A DNA stretch of 59,633 nt, taken from a virus. This document shows positions 5,499 through 13,828 of this stretch, piece after piece. Below the pieces are notes generated by a model. It was not told the origin of the DNA. It was given only the letters and a program-made list of their open reading frames with translations, and searched no databases. The first letter of the stretch is position 1. Each line of letters opens with the position of its first letter. A program made the position numbers and the translations under genes. The DNA is taken from IMG/VR virus record IMGVR_UViG_3300032323_001198, positions 1-59,633 of that record; one strand, written 5' to 3'.

Positions 5499-6074
5499 AT
5501 GCAAGTTATAGATCAAAACAATACCTTTAGAAAATTTGATTTTAGTTCTGTGATTTCTGAAGAAGACAATCAAGAAGCCTGCAGAATAATAAAGAGCATA
5601 ATAGCAGATGGTAATTATTTTACCAATTCGCCTAAGTACCAAACTAAAGAAAATATTTTCAGTCGTAAAGAACCTGTATGGTTAAAATACAGGATGAGTT
5701 TTTTATTTTCTGTATTCATGTATCTAGGTCGAGAAGTTAAAGTAGGTAACATGATGGCTTGGTCATTTATGACCAATCTCGAGGGTGCCGAGAATCGTGA
5801 AAAACTGTGGCACCATCATTGGCATCCTACTAAACCAGAAGCCAAAATGCTCAGCGGCATTTGGTATCTACATATTCCCAATGATGTTAAAGATTTAGAT
5901 TATTGCGGAACAGAAATGGCTCCGAATGGGTTAGATCACGAAGATAGATTTTTTGTAAAACCTAGCAATCATTCATGGTTGCTTTATCCCTCGGATAAAT
6001 GGCACAGACCTGGGATTGTACAAAGTAATCAATATAGATTTATATTAGCCGCAGACATAGAATACTTCGATTGA
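5499..6074 (+). CDS. putative 2-oxoglutarate/Fe(II) oxygenase-like protein
   Basis: A 191-residue protein whose second half looks like the jelly-roll of small 2OG oxygenases. A His-rich HHHWHP block lies at 105-110, SGIWYLHIP at 119-127, a late WHRPG (H169) and R180 in a final strand. The canonical H-x-D is not obvious, so catalytic competence is uncertain. The ATG lies four bases after the CCA of tRNA-Gly, leaving no room for a ribosome-binding site outside the tRNA. Either the mRNA is translated after 3' processing of the tRNA, nearly leaderless, or initiation uses tRNA sequence. Confidence 0.55.
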   Translation: MQVIDQNNTFRKFDFSSVISEEDNQEACRIIKSIIADGNYFTNSPKYQTKENIFSRKEPVWLKYRMSFLFSVFMYLGREVKVGNMMAWSFMTNLEGAENREKLWHHHWHPTKPEAKMLSGIWYLHIPNDVKDLDYCGTEMAPNGLDHEDRFFVKPSNHSWLLYPSDKWHRPGIVQSNQYRFILAADIEYFD

Positions 6075-6099
6075 CATCAGAGCAGTTTGGTGCTATAAT
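6071..6099 (+). promoter_or_regulatory. perfect-consensus sigma70 promoter
   Basis: TTGACA 6071-6076, 17-base spacer, TATAAT 6094-6099. It drives the phosphatase operon; AAGGAG at 6108-6113 is the ribosome-binding site for the ATG at 6120. Confidence 0.88.
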
Positions 6100-6119
6100 A
6101 TAACTTTAAGGAGTGAGAT

Positions 6120-6659
6120 ATGGCACCGTGGATTCAAAACGTAGCACTTAGCGACATCCGTAAAGGGTTTCATATCGATGCGGGCATCAACTCTATGCTG
6201 ATCCAAATTTGCGATCCGCCAGGAGATTTTCCTACTCCAAAATATCAATTCAAAGAAGTTCATCAGTTTCAGTTTTTGGACGTTGAAGAAAAGGATCATG
6301 TTTTGGACGAGGCAATGCGTTGTAGTCAAGAACAGGCTAACGAACTTGTGCGTCTGTTACAACGTGCATTTGAAAATCGTATGAATGTTGTTGTTCATTG
6401 TCATGCAGGTGTGTGTCGCAGCGGAGCAGTCTGCGAAATTGGTGTTATGCTAGGCTTCCGTGATACTGAAGCATTCCGTAGTCCTAATCTACTGGTCAAG
6501 CACCGTATGATGCGAGCCTTGGGTTGGACCTACGACGAGCAGGAACCACATTCTATTAATGGGAAACCTTTGACAGAAGATTGGACTAACGACAACGAAA
6601 AGATTTTTACACTGGCTGCAGAGCGTAGAGCACACAGAGAAAGAGAAGGTGATATATGA
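6120..6659 (+). CDS. protein tyrosine / dual-specificity phosphatase-like
   Basis: A 179-residue protein with the Cys-phosphatase signature HCHAGVCRSG: nucleophile C94 and phosphate-binding R100 in C-x5-R spacing. A general-acid Asp is likely in the preceding loop (LDVEEKD, about 53-59). Such enzymes remove phosphate from Tyr or Ser/Thr residues, or from RNA 5' ends in some relatives. It is transcribed from the consensus promoter at 6071 and overlaps the following small gene by four bases (ATGA). A host- or phage-protein target is likely but not identified. Confidence 0.8.
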   Translation: MAPWIQNVALSDIRKGFHIDAGINSMLIQICDPPGDFPTPKYQFKEVHQFQFLDVEEKDHVLDEAMRCSQEQANELVRLLQRAFENRMNVVVHCHAGVCRSGAVCEIGVMLGFRDTEAFRSPNLLVKHRMMRALGWTYDEQEPHSINGKPLTEDWTNDNEKIFTLAAERRAHREREGDI

Positions 6660-6847
6660 TACATTTGAATGTTTTTGAATTAGATAAAATTAAAAAGATC
6701 TGTGAAACTACAGGTGTAGAATATTTTGTACTAGAGCAAACAACTAACTCTGGTATTGGTAGCATTCTTACATTAACTTATGAAACAGAAATAGCAGATT
6801 ATCCTGCTAAAGTATCCGTTGAAGTAACTGGTGTAGAAAATTGGTAA
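6656..6847 (+). CDS. 63-residue hypothetical protein
   Basis: A small acidic protein starting on the ATGA overlap with the phosphatase gene, hence translationally coupled. Alternating beta-type segments (VEYFVLEQ, GSILTLTYE, KVSVEVTGV) suggest a compact beta-rich fold. No motif is recognised. Its location between phosphatase and phosphoesterase genes suggests the same early-type operon. Confidence 0.65.
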   Translation: MIHLNVFELDKIKKICETTGVEYFVLEQTTNSGIGSILTLTYETEIADYPAKVSVEVTGVENW

Positions 6848-6862
6848 AGAAAGGAGAGCACT

Positions 6863-7468
6863 ATGCCAAGCGTATTTTTAGTCAGTGACACGCACTTCGG
6901 CCACGCTGGCGTGTGCCGTTTCACTCGAAATGATGGTGTTACAAAGTTGCGTCCGTGGGACGACCCTGCCGAAATGGATGAAGCAATGATCAAGGCTTGG
7001 AACGAACGTGTCAAGCCCTCAGATAAAGTTTACCATTTAGGTGATGTTGTTATTAACCGTAAGGCCATGGCAACATTGGGCCGTTTAAACGGAGATAAAG
7101 TACTGATCCGTGGAAATCACGATATTTTCCGTGACGACGAGTACCGTATGTACTTCCGTGAACTACGTGCTTACCACGTTATGAACGGTATGATCTTAAG
7201 TCATATTCCAGTACATAGCGATAGTTTGGGTCGTTTTGGTGTTAACATTCACGGACACTTACACGCAAACCGTGTTCGTAAGCCTAGAGGAGTTGATGCT
7301 AAAACTGGTGAAATTTTATACAGCAATGAAATTGATACCAGATATCATTGCGTATGTGTGGAACAAACACCAGACTTTGCACCTATCTTGTTTGAAGACG
7401 TTATCAAACGTATTGAAGCAGAAGGCGGAAGTGTTGGGTTTAAGAACGGAAACGGTCCTACAATGTGA
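6863..7468 (+). CDS. calcineurin-like metallophosphoesterase
   Basis: A 201-residue enzyme with the full dinuclear-metal motif set: SDTHFGH (D9, H11), HLGDVV (G60-D61), RGNHD (N85, H86), SHIPVH (H114) and HGHLH (H130-H134). The family hydrolyses phosphomonoesters or diesters, including nucleotides and nucleic acids; the substrate here cannot be told. The ATG has GGAGAG upstream. It is the last gene of its operon and is followed by a strong terminator. Confidence 0.88.
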   Translation: MPSVFLVSDTHFGHAGVCRFTRNDGVTKLRPWDDPAEMDEAMIKAWNERVKPSDKVYHLGDVVINRKAMATLGRLNGDKVLIRGNHDIFRDDEYRMYFRELRAYHVMNGMILSHIPVHSDSLGRFGVNIHGHLHANRVRKPRGVDAKTGEILYSNEIDTRYHCVCVEQTPDFAPILFEDVIKRIEAEGGSVGFKNGNGPTM

Positions 7469-7486
7469 CATTATCTACGTAGTTTA

Positions 7487-7513
7487 TAGGGCTCTTCGGA
7501 GCCCTATTTTTTT
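7487..7513 (+). terminator. rho-independent terminator
   Basis: An 8-bp GC-rich stem with UUCG tetraloop (TAGGGCTC-TTCG-GAGCCCTA, 7487-7506) is followed by seven Ts. It ends the phosphatase-phosphoesterase operon. Confidence 0.95.
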
Positions 7514-7520
7514 GGCTGGA

Positions 7521-7528
7521 CTAAATAT
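7521..7528 (+). promoter_or_regulatory. late-type promoter motif CTAAATAT
   Basis: A TAAATA-type motif just after the terminator and 31 bases before the structural gene at 7560, with CAGGAG as ribosome-binding site between them. Confidence 0.5.
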
Positions 7529-7559
7529 ATGAGTTAGGAATGATTCCAGGAGTTACGTT

Positions 7560-9026
7560 ATGCCATTACAGCTTCGCAGAGGCAACACCGCTGAAGTTAA
7601 CAGTATTACGCCCTTAGTAGGCGAAATAGTCTATGACACCCAATTAAAAAGAGTCACTGTTGGTGACGGTTCCACTGCTGGCGGTATAGCCATTGCTGGC
7701 GTGTCTTTGAATGAAGCCAAAGATGCAGCAGCATCTTCCTTGTTAGCAGGAACACATAAAAATATTTCTTTTGCTTATAACAGCACAACAAAGGTTCTAA
7801 GCGCCACTGTTGATATTCTTACACACGAAACAATAGTTGCAGATGCCATTGATGTGTCTGCTGTAAAAGACGGATCTACAATAATATTAGATGTAGCCAA
7901 CGCTACCCTTTATGCAGATGTAACAGGAAACGTAACCGGCAATATTAACGGTGTTGTAACAGGCACTGCTGGTTCTAGTCTTATTGGCAATGTTACTGGT
8001 AATACCACAGGATATCATACAGGCGATGTTAAGGGTTCTGTATTTGCAGATGACTCAACAGTATTAGTAGATGGCGTATCTGGAAAACTATTTGGAGATC
8101 TAACTGGTAATGTTACTGGCAATTTAACAGGTAATGTTACTGGTAATTTAACAGGTAATGCAGATTCAGCAACTGTTTCTGCAACCATTAATATTACAAA
8201 TACTAACGGATTGGCAACTGTTTACTATCCAACATTTGTACAAGATAGAACAACCGGCCAGATTCTTCGTGGTGATGTAGATCTGTCATATAGAACAGAT
8301 ACTAACACATTAACTTCTCCAAATTTTGCAGGAAACCTAGTCGGTAATGTTACAGGCAATGTAACAGGTAATACCACAGGATATCATACAGGCGATGTTA
8401 AAGGTTCAATATTCGCAGATGATTCTACTGTACTAGTCAATTCTGTAGCAGGATTATTGAACGGTTCTGCTATTTCCGATATTACCACACCACGTGTTAC
8501 TATTAATAGAAACAGCGATACTGGAGTTTCTATTCTTATGAATGCCTTAACTAGTGCCGGTGATACTGCATCGGGTGCTGAGTTCCGTGTATCTCGAGGT
8601 ACATTGGCTTCGCCAACGGCTCCTTCTGCAGGCGATCCGGTATTCTTATTAACCGGTAAGGCCTATAAAGCAGATATTACAGATTATGCATTGTCATCGG
8701 CAATTATCGGTATTGTAGGATCCGATCCGCTGGTTCCTGCAGTCAATTATGTTAGCGGACAATTAGAGTTTTATGTTACAGACGGTACTAGAGATTTATT
8801 TGACTCTGCCTTTGTAATGTCCTATGATGGGGCTGGAGTACTATCTGTTCCAACAGTTGAAGCAAGAACTGCCTTTCAGTTACCTGTATATGCCGATGAT
8901 GCTGCTAGACTAGCAGCGATTCCTTCACCCGCCCAAGGTATGATGATATTCATGGTTTCTGGAACTGCACCTGCAGCCACTAATAACACACAAGTATTCA
9001 ACGGCTCGAATTGGGTCAACTTATAA
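7560..9026 (+). CDS. tail fibre / tropism-determinant-type structural protein
   Basis: A 488-residue virion-type protein. Residues 1-45 (LQLRRGNTAE, PLVGEIVYDT, VTVGDGSTAGG) match the major-tropism-determinant N-terminal domain seen in many phage tail proteins. The middle is a series of GN(V/L/I)TGN repeats and two copies of a GDVKGS(V/I)FADDSTVLV module, typical of beta-helical fibres. The C-terminus (DDAARLAAIPSPAQGM, then FNGSNWVNL) resembles a fibre tip or trimerisation segment. It is probably host-contacting. The 3' end overlaps the opposite gene by six bases. Confidence 0.8.
   Translation: MPLQLRRGNTAEVNSITPLVGEIVYDTQLKRVTVGDGSTAGGIAIAGVSLNEAKDAAASSLLAGTHKNISFAYNSTTKVLSATVDILTHETIVADAIDVSAVKDGSTIILDVANATLYADVTGNVTGNINGVVTGTAGSSLIGNVTGNTTGYHTGDVKGSVFADDSTVLVDGVSGKLFGDLTGNVTGNLTGNVTGNLTGNADSATVSATINITNTNGLATVYYPTFVQDRTTGQILRGDVDLSYRTDTNTLTSPNFAGNLVGNVTGNVTGNTTGYHTGDVKGSIFADDSTVLVNSVAGLLNGSAISDITTPRVTINRNSDTGVSILMNALTSAGDTASGAEFRVSRGTLASPTAPSAGDPVFLLTGKAYKADITDYALSSAIIGIVGSDPLVPAVNYVSGQLEFYVTDGTRDLFDSAFVMSYDGAGVLSVPTVEARTAFQLPVYADDAARLAAIPSPAQGMMIFMVSGTAPAATNNTQVFNGSNWVNL
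7999..8402 (+). repeat. duplicated fibre module at DNA level
   Basis: A block of about 35 bases beginning GGTAATACCACAGGATATC occurs at about 7999-8033 and again at 8368-8402, each followed by a diverged FADDSTVLV-coding segment. The interval also holds tandem GTAATGTTACTGGTAATTTA-like units. This is consistent with internal duplication in a beta-helical fibre. Confidence 0.8.
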
Positions 9027-9515
9027 GATTTCCGAAAGTTGTAACATAATTCTAGGGGAATAACTTATATTGGCAGCGCCGTGTAAATCGGTAGCATAGT
9101 CAAATTGATATAAGTCCCCTAGTTTGTAGTCCTTAATCATTTCCCCTTTATAGATAAACACATGTCCGGGCTCATAGTCCATGAGTGGCATCCAATATCT
9201 TCTAACATCAGAAGTATGAGTGAACGGATCAGAGTGCATGGGCATGTATTGTCCAGGCATTAACTTAGTGATCCACCAACTGGTCTTACCTTGACTCCAA
9301 CTAGGTTGGATATCTATTCCCAGATCATCTTTTTCGTAGATTGTCCATAAAGGTTTTGAAAAATCGTAACCTGCTTCTTGGGCTAGTTGATATTGCTCTC
9401 TTTCAAAGTAATTTAAAAGATCTCCAAAATCAGGTCTTGGTTTTCCAGGCCGTTGATTAACCAATTCAACCCAACGCGGGTCTACCCAATCTTTGTAATT
9501 TCCTATTAGATTCAT
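9021..9515 (-). CDS. small 2OG/Fe(II) oxygenase-like protein
   Basis: A 164-residue protein with a compact oxygenase core: MPGQYMPMHSD with H94-x-D96, LHGA with H145, and R155 in the last strand (SPRIMLQL), plus a PGHVFIYKGE strand. This is the usual Fe(II) triad plus 2OG-binding Arg. It is related in layout to the product at 31188-31679. The family hydroxylates protein residues or small molecules; the target is unknown. It follows the next upstream (minus-strand) gene with one base between them and overlaps the structural gene by six bases tail to tail. Confidence 0.75.
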   Translation of the reverse strand: MNLIGNYKDWVDPRWVELVNQRPGKPRPDFGDLLNYFEREQYQLAQEAGYDFSKPLWTIYEKDDLGIDIQPSWSQGKTSWWITKLMPGQYMPMHSDPFTHTSDVRRYWMPLMDYEPGHVFIYKGEMIKDYKLGDLYQFDYATDLHGAANISYSPRIMLQLSEIL

Positions 9516-9516
9516 T

Positions 9517-10332
9517 TTAATAACTGTCTACTTGATCTATACCTAGTCTCTTTCTAAAGTTTTCAGTGAACACACAGTCTATCCTAACTCCGTACTCTTG
9601 CTCTCTAGAAAATTCTCCACCGTGCCAATCTTGATCATTCCAAAAACTAGCATGGCCATTCATATAACATTTATTTTCCGATTCTGAATCTCTAACATAA
9701 AATCCACGCTTAGTTCTAGAGCGCATATGAATAAATTCATTTTTGTGAGGAGTATATTGACTGTTGTTGAATATTCCGTTCTTAGCATCTAGGTCTCGAT
9801 GTTCAAAAGCAACTCCATTGTGATCACATAAAAATATAATCACCCTTCCTATCTGTGAAATAACATCTGTATCTATAAGATTCTTAATCCATGCAACTAA
9901 CCCAGGAAAATATTTAGATTCTTCGGTTTGATTTTTTTCAGAATTTCTAGTATCCCAATTTCCTTCTTCCCAAAGAAAATAATATATGTAAGGATCATTT
10001 GCTCCCATAGTTGCTTTGAGATATCTAGTAAAAATATTTCTCTGTTTATAATCTTTGAAGTTATTAGGAAATATTTCTTTACCTGCAACCTTAATAGGAT
10101 CATTATCTGAGAGTGCCTGATATTCGTCAAATGCCTTATGTATAGGTTTCCAATCAATAATGTAACTAGCATCTTCCCATCTAAATCCAGGAGCCATCCA
10201 AGTTCCTTCTTTGGCATACTCTCTAGCCAAAGCCATACCTTTAGATATTTCAGGGTGTAGATTTTTGAATCCTTCTATATCTAAGTAAGGATCAAGATTA
10301 ATATAGGGCTGACCGCCAATTCCTTTGATCAT
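9517..10332 (-). CDS. 2OG/Fe(II) oxygenase-like protein
   Basis: A 271-residue protein. The oxygenase core is in the second half: H178-x-D180 (EHRDLD), H237 (DWHGGE) and R250 (GVRIDCVF). The N-terminal 110 residues are helical and charged and of unknown role. The ATG lies five bases after a TATAAATA motif on the minus strand, so the mRNA should be leaderless. It is the first gene of a two-gene operon with 9021-9515. The substrate is unknown. Confidence 0.7.
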   Translation of the reverse strand: MIKGIGGQPYINLDPYLDIEGFKNLHPEISKGMALAREYAKEGTWMAPGFRWEDASYIIDWKPIHKAFDEYQALSDNDPIKVAGKEIFPNNFKDYKQRNIFTRYLKATMGANDPYIYYFLWEEGNWDTRNSEKNQTEESKYFPGLVAWIKNLIDTDVISQIGRVIIFLCDHNGVAFEHRDLDAKNGIFNNSQYTPHKNEFIHMRSRTKRGFYVRDSESENKCYMNGHASFWNDQDWHGGEFSREQEYGVRIDCVFTENFRKRLGIDQVDSY

Positions 10333-10337
10333 GAAAA

Positions 10338-10345
10338 TATTTATA
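10338..10345 (-). promoter_or_regulatory. late-type promoter TATAAATA, 5 nt before ATG
   Basis: Exact TATAAATA on the minus strand, ending five bases before the ATG at 10332. A back-to-back TTAAATAT motif for the plus strand is adjacent. Confidence 0.65.
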
Positions 10346-10346
10346 G

Positions 10347-10354
10347 TTAAATAT
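10347..10354 (+). promoter_or_regulatory. late-type promoter TTAAATAT, 4 nt before ATG
   Basis: The motif ends four bases before the ATG at 10359; leaderless start expected. Confidence 0.55.
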
Positions 10355-10358
10355 CTCC

Positions 10359-11063
10359 ATGAACACTGAGTTTGAATACTACTATAATAATGTTCCTGAC
10401 AAGGGACTTTGCAGAAATAATTTGATTTATACTAGCCTAATCAGCCACGATAAAAAAACATTTTGTCAATGGTATTACAATGATCAAGGATATCATGGCG
10501 GGAAAAATCAAGTGGTAGATCCTAGTCTAATGGAATCAAAATGGCTACGTGAAGTGAAATTTATTAAACTTATAAGTGAACACTATCCAGAACACGTACC
10601 TGAAATTCTAGACATAGATTATATTAACAGAAAAATCTTTCTAAAAATCGACGGTCCCGATATGTGGGAATTAGCAGGTTGCCAAGGTAACGACTATATC
10701 AGCGTTCTTCCTAATTGGGAAGAACAGATGCTAGACATTATTAAAAGTTATCAATCATTAGGCATTTATAAAATGTCTATGCATCCTAGCAGTTATTTTA
10801 TCATTGACGGAAAAATGAAAGGTATAAATTATTTTTTCTGTTATACTGACGAGGATGAAGAAATATCTATGAGTAGTCTAATGAGTCATATCAGTAAAGA
10901 TAGACAAAAAACTCTACAACCTATATTTGACTCTTTGAAAATTAATCCCGATGAGCCAACTGCTTTTTGGAAAATACAGATGCTGACCTTTGAAACGTTT
11001 AAAACAAACTTCTTAGACAGTACTATGGAAAAGGCTAAACTGATTTATCAACGGCCTGTTTAA
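10359..11063 (+). CDS. kinase-like (aminoglycoside-phosphotransferase-type) phage protein
   Basis: A 234-residue protein related in layout to the product at 13142-13822. Shared are a central strand pair VPEILDIDYINRKIFLKIDG, then a helix, then KMSMHPSSYFIIDGKMKGINYFF. The last segment resembles the catalytic loop and the following metal-binding strand of small kinases (H-x-S..., then D/N). A clear ATP Lys loop is not seen, so activity is uncertain. It lies alone between opposing oxygenase and SDR genes. Its end overlaps the SDR gene by 29 bases. Confidence 0.5.
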   Translation: MNTEFEYYYNNVPDKGLCRNNLIYTSLISHDKKTFCQWYYNDQGYHGGKNQVVDPSLMESKWLREVKFIKLISEHYPEHVPEILDIDYINRKIFLKIDGPDMWELAGCQGNDYISVLPNWEEQMLDIIKSYQSLGIYKMSMHPSSYFIIDGKMKGINYFFCYTDEDEEISMSSLMSHISKDRQKTLQPIFDSLKINPDEPTAFWKIQMLTFETFKTNFLDSTMEKAKLIYQRPV

Positions 11064-11664
11064 TTCTTTCAACTAATTGATCCAACTGCGGTTTAGTTTT
11101 CATTTTAGTTGATATTTGATCATAGAGCAAATCTGTAATCTTAAAATTAAATCTTACATTATTGAAACTGGGATTTCGTATCCAAAAATTCACAGTGTCA
11201 ACTACTTCATCAAAAGATATAGTATAGTCACATTTAAGATTATTGGGATCGTCTATGTCTACAATATTGCCTTCTAGACAGGAAAGATCAAGATGCAGTA
11301 TTTTTGTTTTACTATTCTTATCTAGAGAAATTAAATGACAGACTTCTGCTAGATCTTTTTTATTTTTTCCGTAATCTGTAGGTATTAGATCATTAAAGAA
11401 TCCGCCTTGAGATCCTGATACTACTAACATCTTTACTCGATTATTTAGATGCTTGACTAATTCTATTTGTCTTCGATCTGCATAGGCATTGCTAATAAAC
11501 AAATCACAATTTTCTGCTGCGGCAATCACAGAGTCGATAGATGTTTTAATATCCGTTCCTTGACTTCTACTAAAACCTATTACTGTATTATTGGGATCTT
11601 TGACAAAATGATCATATAATGTTTTGCCTAAGCCTCTAGTATGACCTGTTATAACTATTTTCAT
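11035..11664 (-). CDS. short-chain dehydrogenase/reductase-like protein
   Basis: A 209-residue protein with the NAD(P)-binding TGHTRGLGK near the N-terminus, an NAYA segment (the NAG position) and the catalytic YGKNK (Y-x3-K). It is shorter than classic SDRs (about 250) but complete in motifs. I take the ATG at 11664 over a TTG one codon upstream; it overlaps the stop of the upstream 56-residue gene (TGATG). A second, smaller SDR lies at 12672-13145. A plausible role is redox of a sugar or small-molecule intermediate made in the island; this is inference. Confidence 0.75.
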   Translation of the reverse strand: MKIVITGHTRGLGKTLYDHFVKDPNNTVIGFSRSQGTDIKTSIDSVIAAAENCDLFISNAYADRRQIELVKHLNNRVKMLVVSGSQGGFFNDLIPTDYGKNKKDLAEVCHLISLDKNSKTKILHLDLSCLEGNIVDIDDPNNLKCDYTISFDEVVDTVNFWIRNPSFNNVRFNFKITDLLYDQISTKMKTKPQLDQLVERIKQAVDKSV

Positions 11665-11834
11665 CAAACTAAATTCTTTTTTACAAACTCTAAAAATCCG
11701 TTAGGCATTTTTTCATCTACAATTTTTTTGACTTCTTCAATTTCATAAAGATCCTTTAGAATCTTATACATAGCAGCATTGGCCTGCTGTAACTCCATGA
11801 ACTTGTTTAAGAAGAACTCGTCTTTGTTATCCAT
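11664..11834 (-). CDS. 56-residue helical protein, unknown function
   Basis: A short ORF between the cold-shock/hydroxylase gene (one base gap) and the SDR gene (overlapping stop/start). The ATG has GAGG ten bases upstream. The product is acidic and helical with Met/Leu/Lys heptad character and no Cys, Ser or Thr-rich core. It is the only short ORF inside the modification island, so it is worth considering as a partner or substrate peptide, but nothing marks it as a RiPP precursor. Confidence 0.65.
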   Translation of the reverse strand: MDNKDEFFLNKFMELQQANAAMYKILKDLYEIEEVKKIVDEKMPNGFLEFVKKNLV

Positions 11835-11835
11835 A

Positions 11836-12675
11836 TCAATATCCTCTGCTATCGTCTCTTTTCAAATTACTTAGACAGAAAATGATAGCAAATTTTTCGC
11901 CTTCGGTTATTTCTTTGCTTTCGTGTATCAATGACCAGTCTAAATCTAAATCTTCAGTGTGATGCCAAACAGACATTCTACCTTTTTTAGGTTTGATAGA
12001 AACATCTATGTGTGGAAAGTATGTTTCACCGCCAACAAAATCATCATTAAGATAAACCAGTGCTACTGCATCTCTAGTTCCTGCTTTTTGATAATAATCT
12101 AATTTTCTTGGATCATATGGCCAATCATGATGCGGAGTCATGTAATGACCTGTTTGATAGTATAATATGTCTGCTGACTCTATAAGATAGTAAGGTCTGC
12201 CTAACGCATCTGATGCGGCAGTTGAAATAGTATCATAATCTTGATAGGTAAAATCGTTAAGTATCCTTCGGTGGATATTTCGATCGTTGGCTTGACCATA
12301 TGTATCTCTAGAACAATCTGATCTATGGTCTCCCATGGTAATATACTTTCCAGGGTAATCTACGCTAAGACTACGTTTGATTAGATCATCGCAATATTCA
12401 TCGGGTAGAACATTATCATAGATACTGACTCTTGGATAGTCATGAAGAACAACTTCTTTGAACTTAGACGACTTTTCTTTAATTTGATCGTAACTAAAAT
12501 TAATTACATTAAGATCAAAGATTGAATTATCAATAACTTTAAATTCTACACGTTGACCTTCTAACAAACAACCTTGTCTGTAATTATACACCGGAATTTC
12601 CACACCATTATCGGAAGAGATGAGGCCATAAGATTTTGAGTTGTTAAACCATTTAACTGTTCCAGTTTCCATCAT
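11836..12675 (-). CDS. cold-shock domain fused to prolyl-4-hydroxylase-type oxygenase
   Basis: A 279-residue fusion. Residues 2-60 form a cold-shock domain: TGTVKWFN opening, KSYGLIS as a degenerate RNP1, and a closing GQRVEFKV strand. Residues 85-272 form a P4H-type 2OG oxygenase: TPHHDW with H182-x-D184, VGGETYFP, then IHES with H251 and 2OG-binding K261 (GEKFAIIF). Cold-shock domains bind single-stranded RNA or DNA; P4H domains hydroxylate prolines, including in translation proteins. The fusion suggests a nucleic-acid-tethered hydroxylase. It sits in a five-gene minus-strand operon with kinase-like and SDR genes. The activity is inferred, not shown. Confidence 0.82.
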   Translation of the reverse strand: MMETGTVKWFNNSKSYGLISSDNGVEIPVYNYRQGCLLEGQRVEFKVIDNSIFDLNVINFSYDQIKEKSSKFKEVVLHDYPRVSIYDNVLPDEYCDDLIKRSLSVDYPGKYITMGDHRSDCSRDTYGQANDRNIHRRILNDFTYQDYDTISTAASDALGRPYYLIESADILYYQTGHYMTPHHDWPYDPRKLDYYQKAGTRDAVALVYLNDDFVGGETYFPHIDVSIKPKKGRMSVWHHTEDLDLDWSLIHESKEITEGEKFAIIFCLSNLKRDDSRGY

Positions 12676-13145
12676 TTAGTCCTATATGAAAATGCTATAA
12701 TGTCAGTATTTAGTAACCAAAATTTAATAGAATCGTAGATCAGCCTACTGTCTTTATATACTTTACCTGTGAGATTTATGATCAGCAAATCGCTGACTTT
12801 TTTCTCCAGTGCCTGTTTTGTAAAATAGTCATCTAGTTCTTTTTTGTTCTGACTATATTCTACCATAGTAGAATCTGGATATCTTGCAGCCACAGATCCC
12901 ATCACTACTATTTTATTGTTAGTATTGATTAAATTTTCTAAAATCTTTTTTTGAACACCGTTGGCATAGGCATTTAAAATCACTAGACTGTTTTCTTCTA
13001 TCTGTGAAATTATTGTTGCGTAATCTTTTTCTATGTCGTAACCGTTGGTTCTATCAAACCCAGAAACATCGTATCCGTCTTTGACAAAGTAATCGGCAAT
13101 ATGTTTTCCAAGACCTCTGGATTTACCTATGACATAAACTTTCAT
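12672..13145 (-). CDS. short SDR-like protein
   Basis: A 157-residue relative of the SDR at 11035-11664: GKSRGLGKH nucleotide loop, NAYANG, and YSQNK in the catalytic Y-x3-K position. It is about 50 residues shorter, lacking much of the C-terminal substrate region, so it may be a reduced paralogue or have another role. It overlaps the downstream cold-shock fusion gene (ATGATG start inside its end) and begins inside the end of the kinase-like gene, so the operon is translationally coupled. Confidence 0.7.
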   Translation of the reverse strand: MKVYVIGKSRGLGKHIADYFVKDGYDVSGFDRTNGYDIEKDYATIISQIEENSLVILNAYANGVQKKILENLINTNNKIVVMGSVAARYPDSTMVEYSQNKKELDDYFTKQALEKKVSDLLIINLTGKVYKDSRLIYDSIKFWLLNTDIIAFSYRTK

Positions 13146-13822
13146 TTGTTAAAAATTAAATCGTGTATAAATTTTAAATCTTTATTGCCCCACAATACAT
13201 GTTCTTGTAATCCTCTTTTAAACATGATTTCTAGATTGTAATAGTCCCCGACTAACGGTCCGGTTTCGTCCAATCTAAATTTTGCTGATTCGTGTATAAT
13301 AGCGTCCATATATTTTCTATGGATAAGAGGATGTTCTATAGGAACACAACCATACCAATCTATGGCTTTTAACTGACCTTGATCAGTGACATAATGACAA
13401 TGGCTGTACATGGTTAATTTATAATAGCCTTCTTTGATCTGATCTAACATTACATCTTTTAATTGTTCGAGCCAATCTAGCGGCCAGTTACTGTCAGTAT
13501 AAACAGTATGATTACAACTGTTTCCATACCACTTTATGAAAATTTGTTTGTTGGCGTGATCAATATCTAAAACTTCAGGAGCATAATCTTTGCCGGCAAA
13601 ATGCTGTAAGTTTTTTATATCGTTATTAAAAAACCAATTTATAACTTCTTGATCATAGAGAGGTCGTTCGCCCATGGATTGGTGATACGAAGTATGCAAA
13701 TTATAATTTGCACAGAATACAGTGCCTTCAGGATTTATCAAAGGTTCATAGGTAGTTTGTGCCATACCCAGTTTACCCACTTCACTGAATTTATAGTAGT
13801 GATTCCAATTAGAGATATTCAT
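13142..13822 (-). CDS. kinase-like phage protein
   Basis: A 226-residue protein, paralogous in layout to 10359-11063: YAPEVLDIDHANKQIFIKWYG, then a helix, then KLTMYSHCHYVTDQGQLKAIDWYG. The latter looks like a catalytic loop and the metal-binding Asp of small-molecule kinases, but the ATP-binding Lys is unclear. It is first in its minus-strand operon; TTAAATAT lies six bases upstream of the ATG, so its mRNA is probably leaderless. Confidence 0.5.
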   Translation of the reverse strand: MNISNWNHYYKFSEVGKLGMAQTTYEPLINPEGTVFCANYNLHTSYHQSMGERPLYDQEVINWFFNNDIKNLQHFAGKDYAPEVLDIDHANKQIFIKWYGNSCNHTVYTDSNWPLDWLEQLKDVMLDQIKEGYYKLTMYSHCHYVTDQGQLKAIDWYGCVPIEHPLIHRKYMDAIIHESAKFRLDETGPLVGDYYNLEIMFKRGLQEHVLWGNKDLKFIHDLIFNK

Positions 13823-13828
13823 TTGTAA

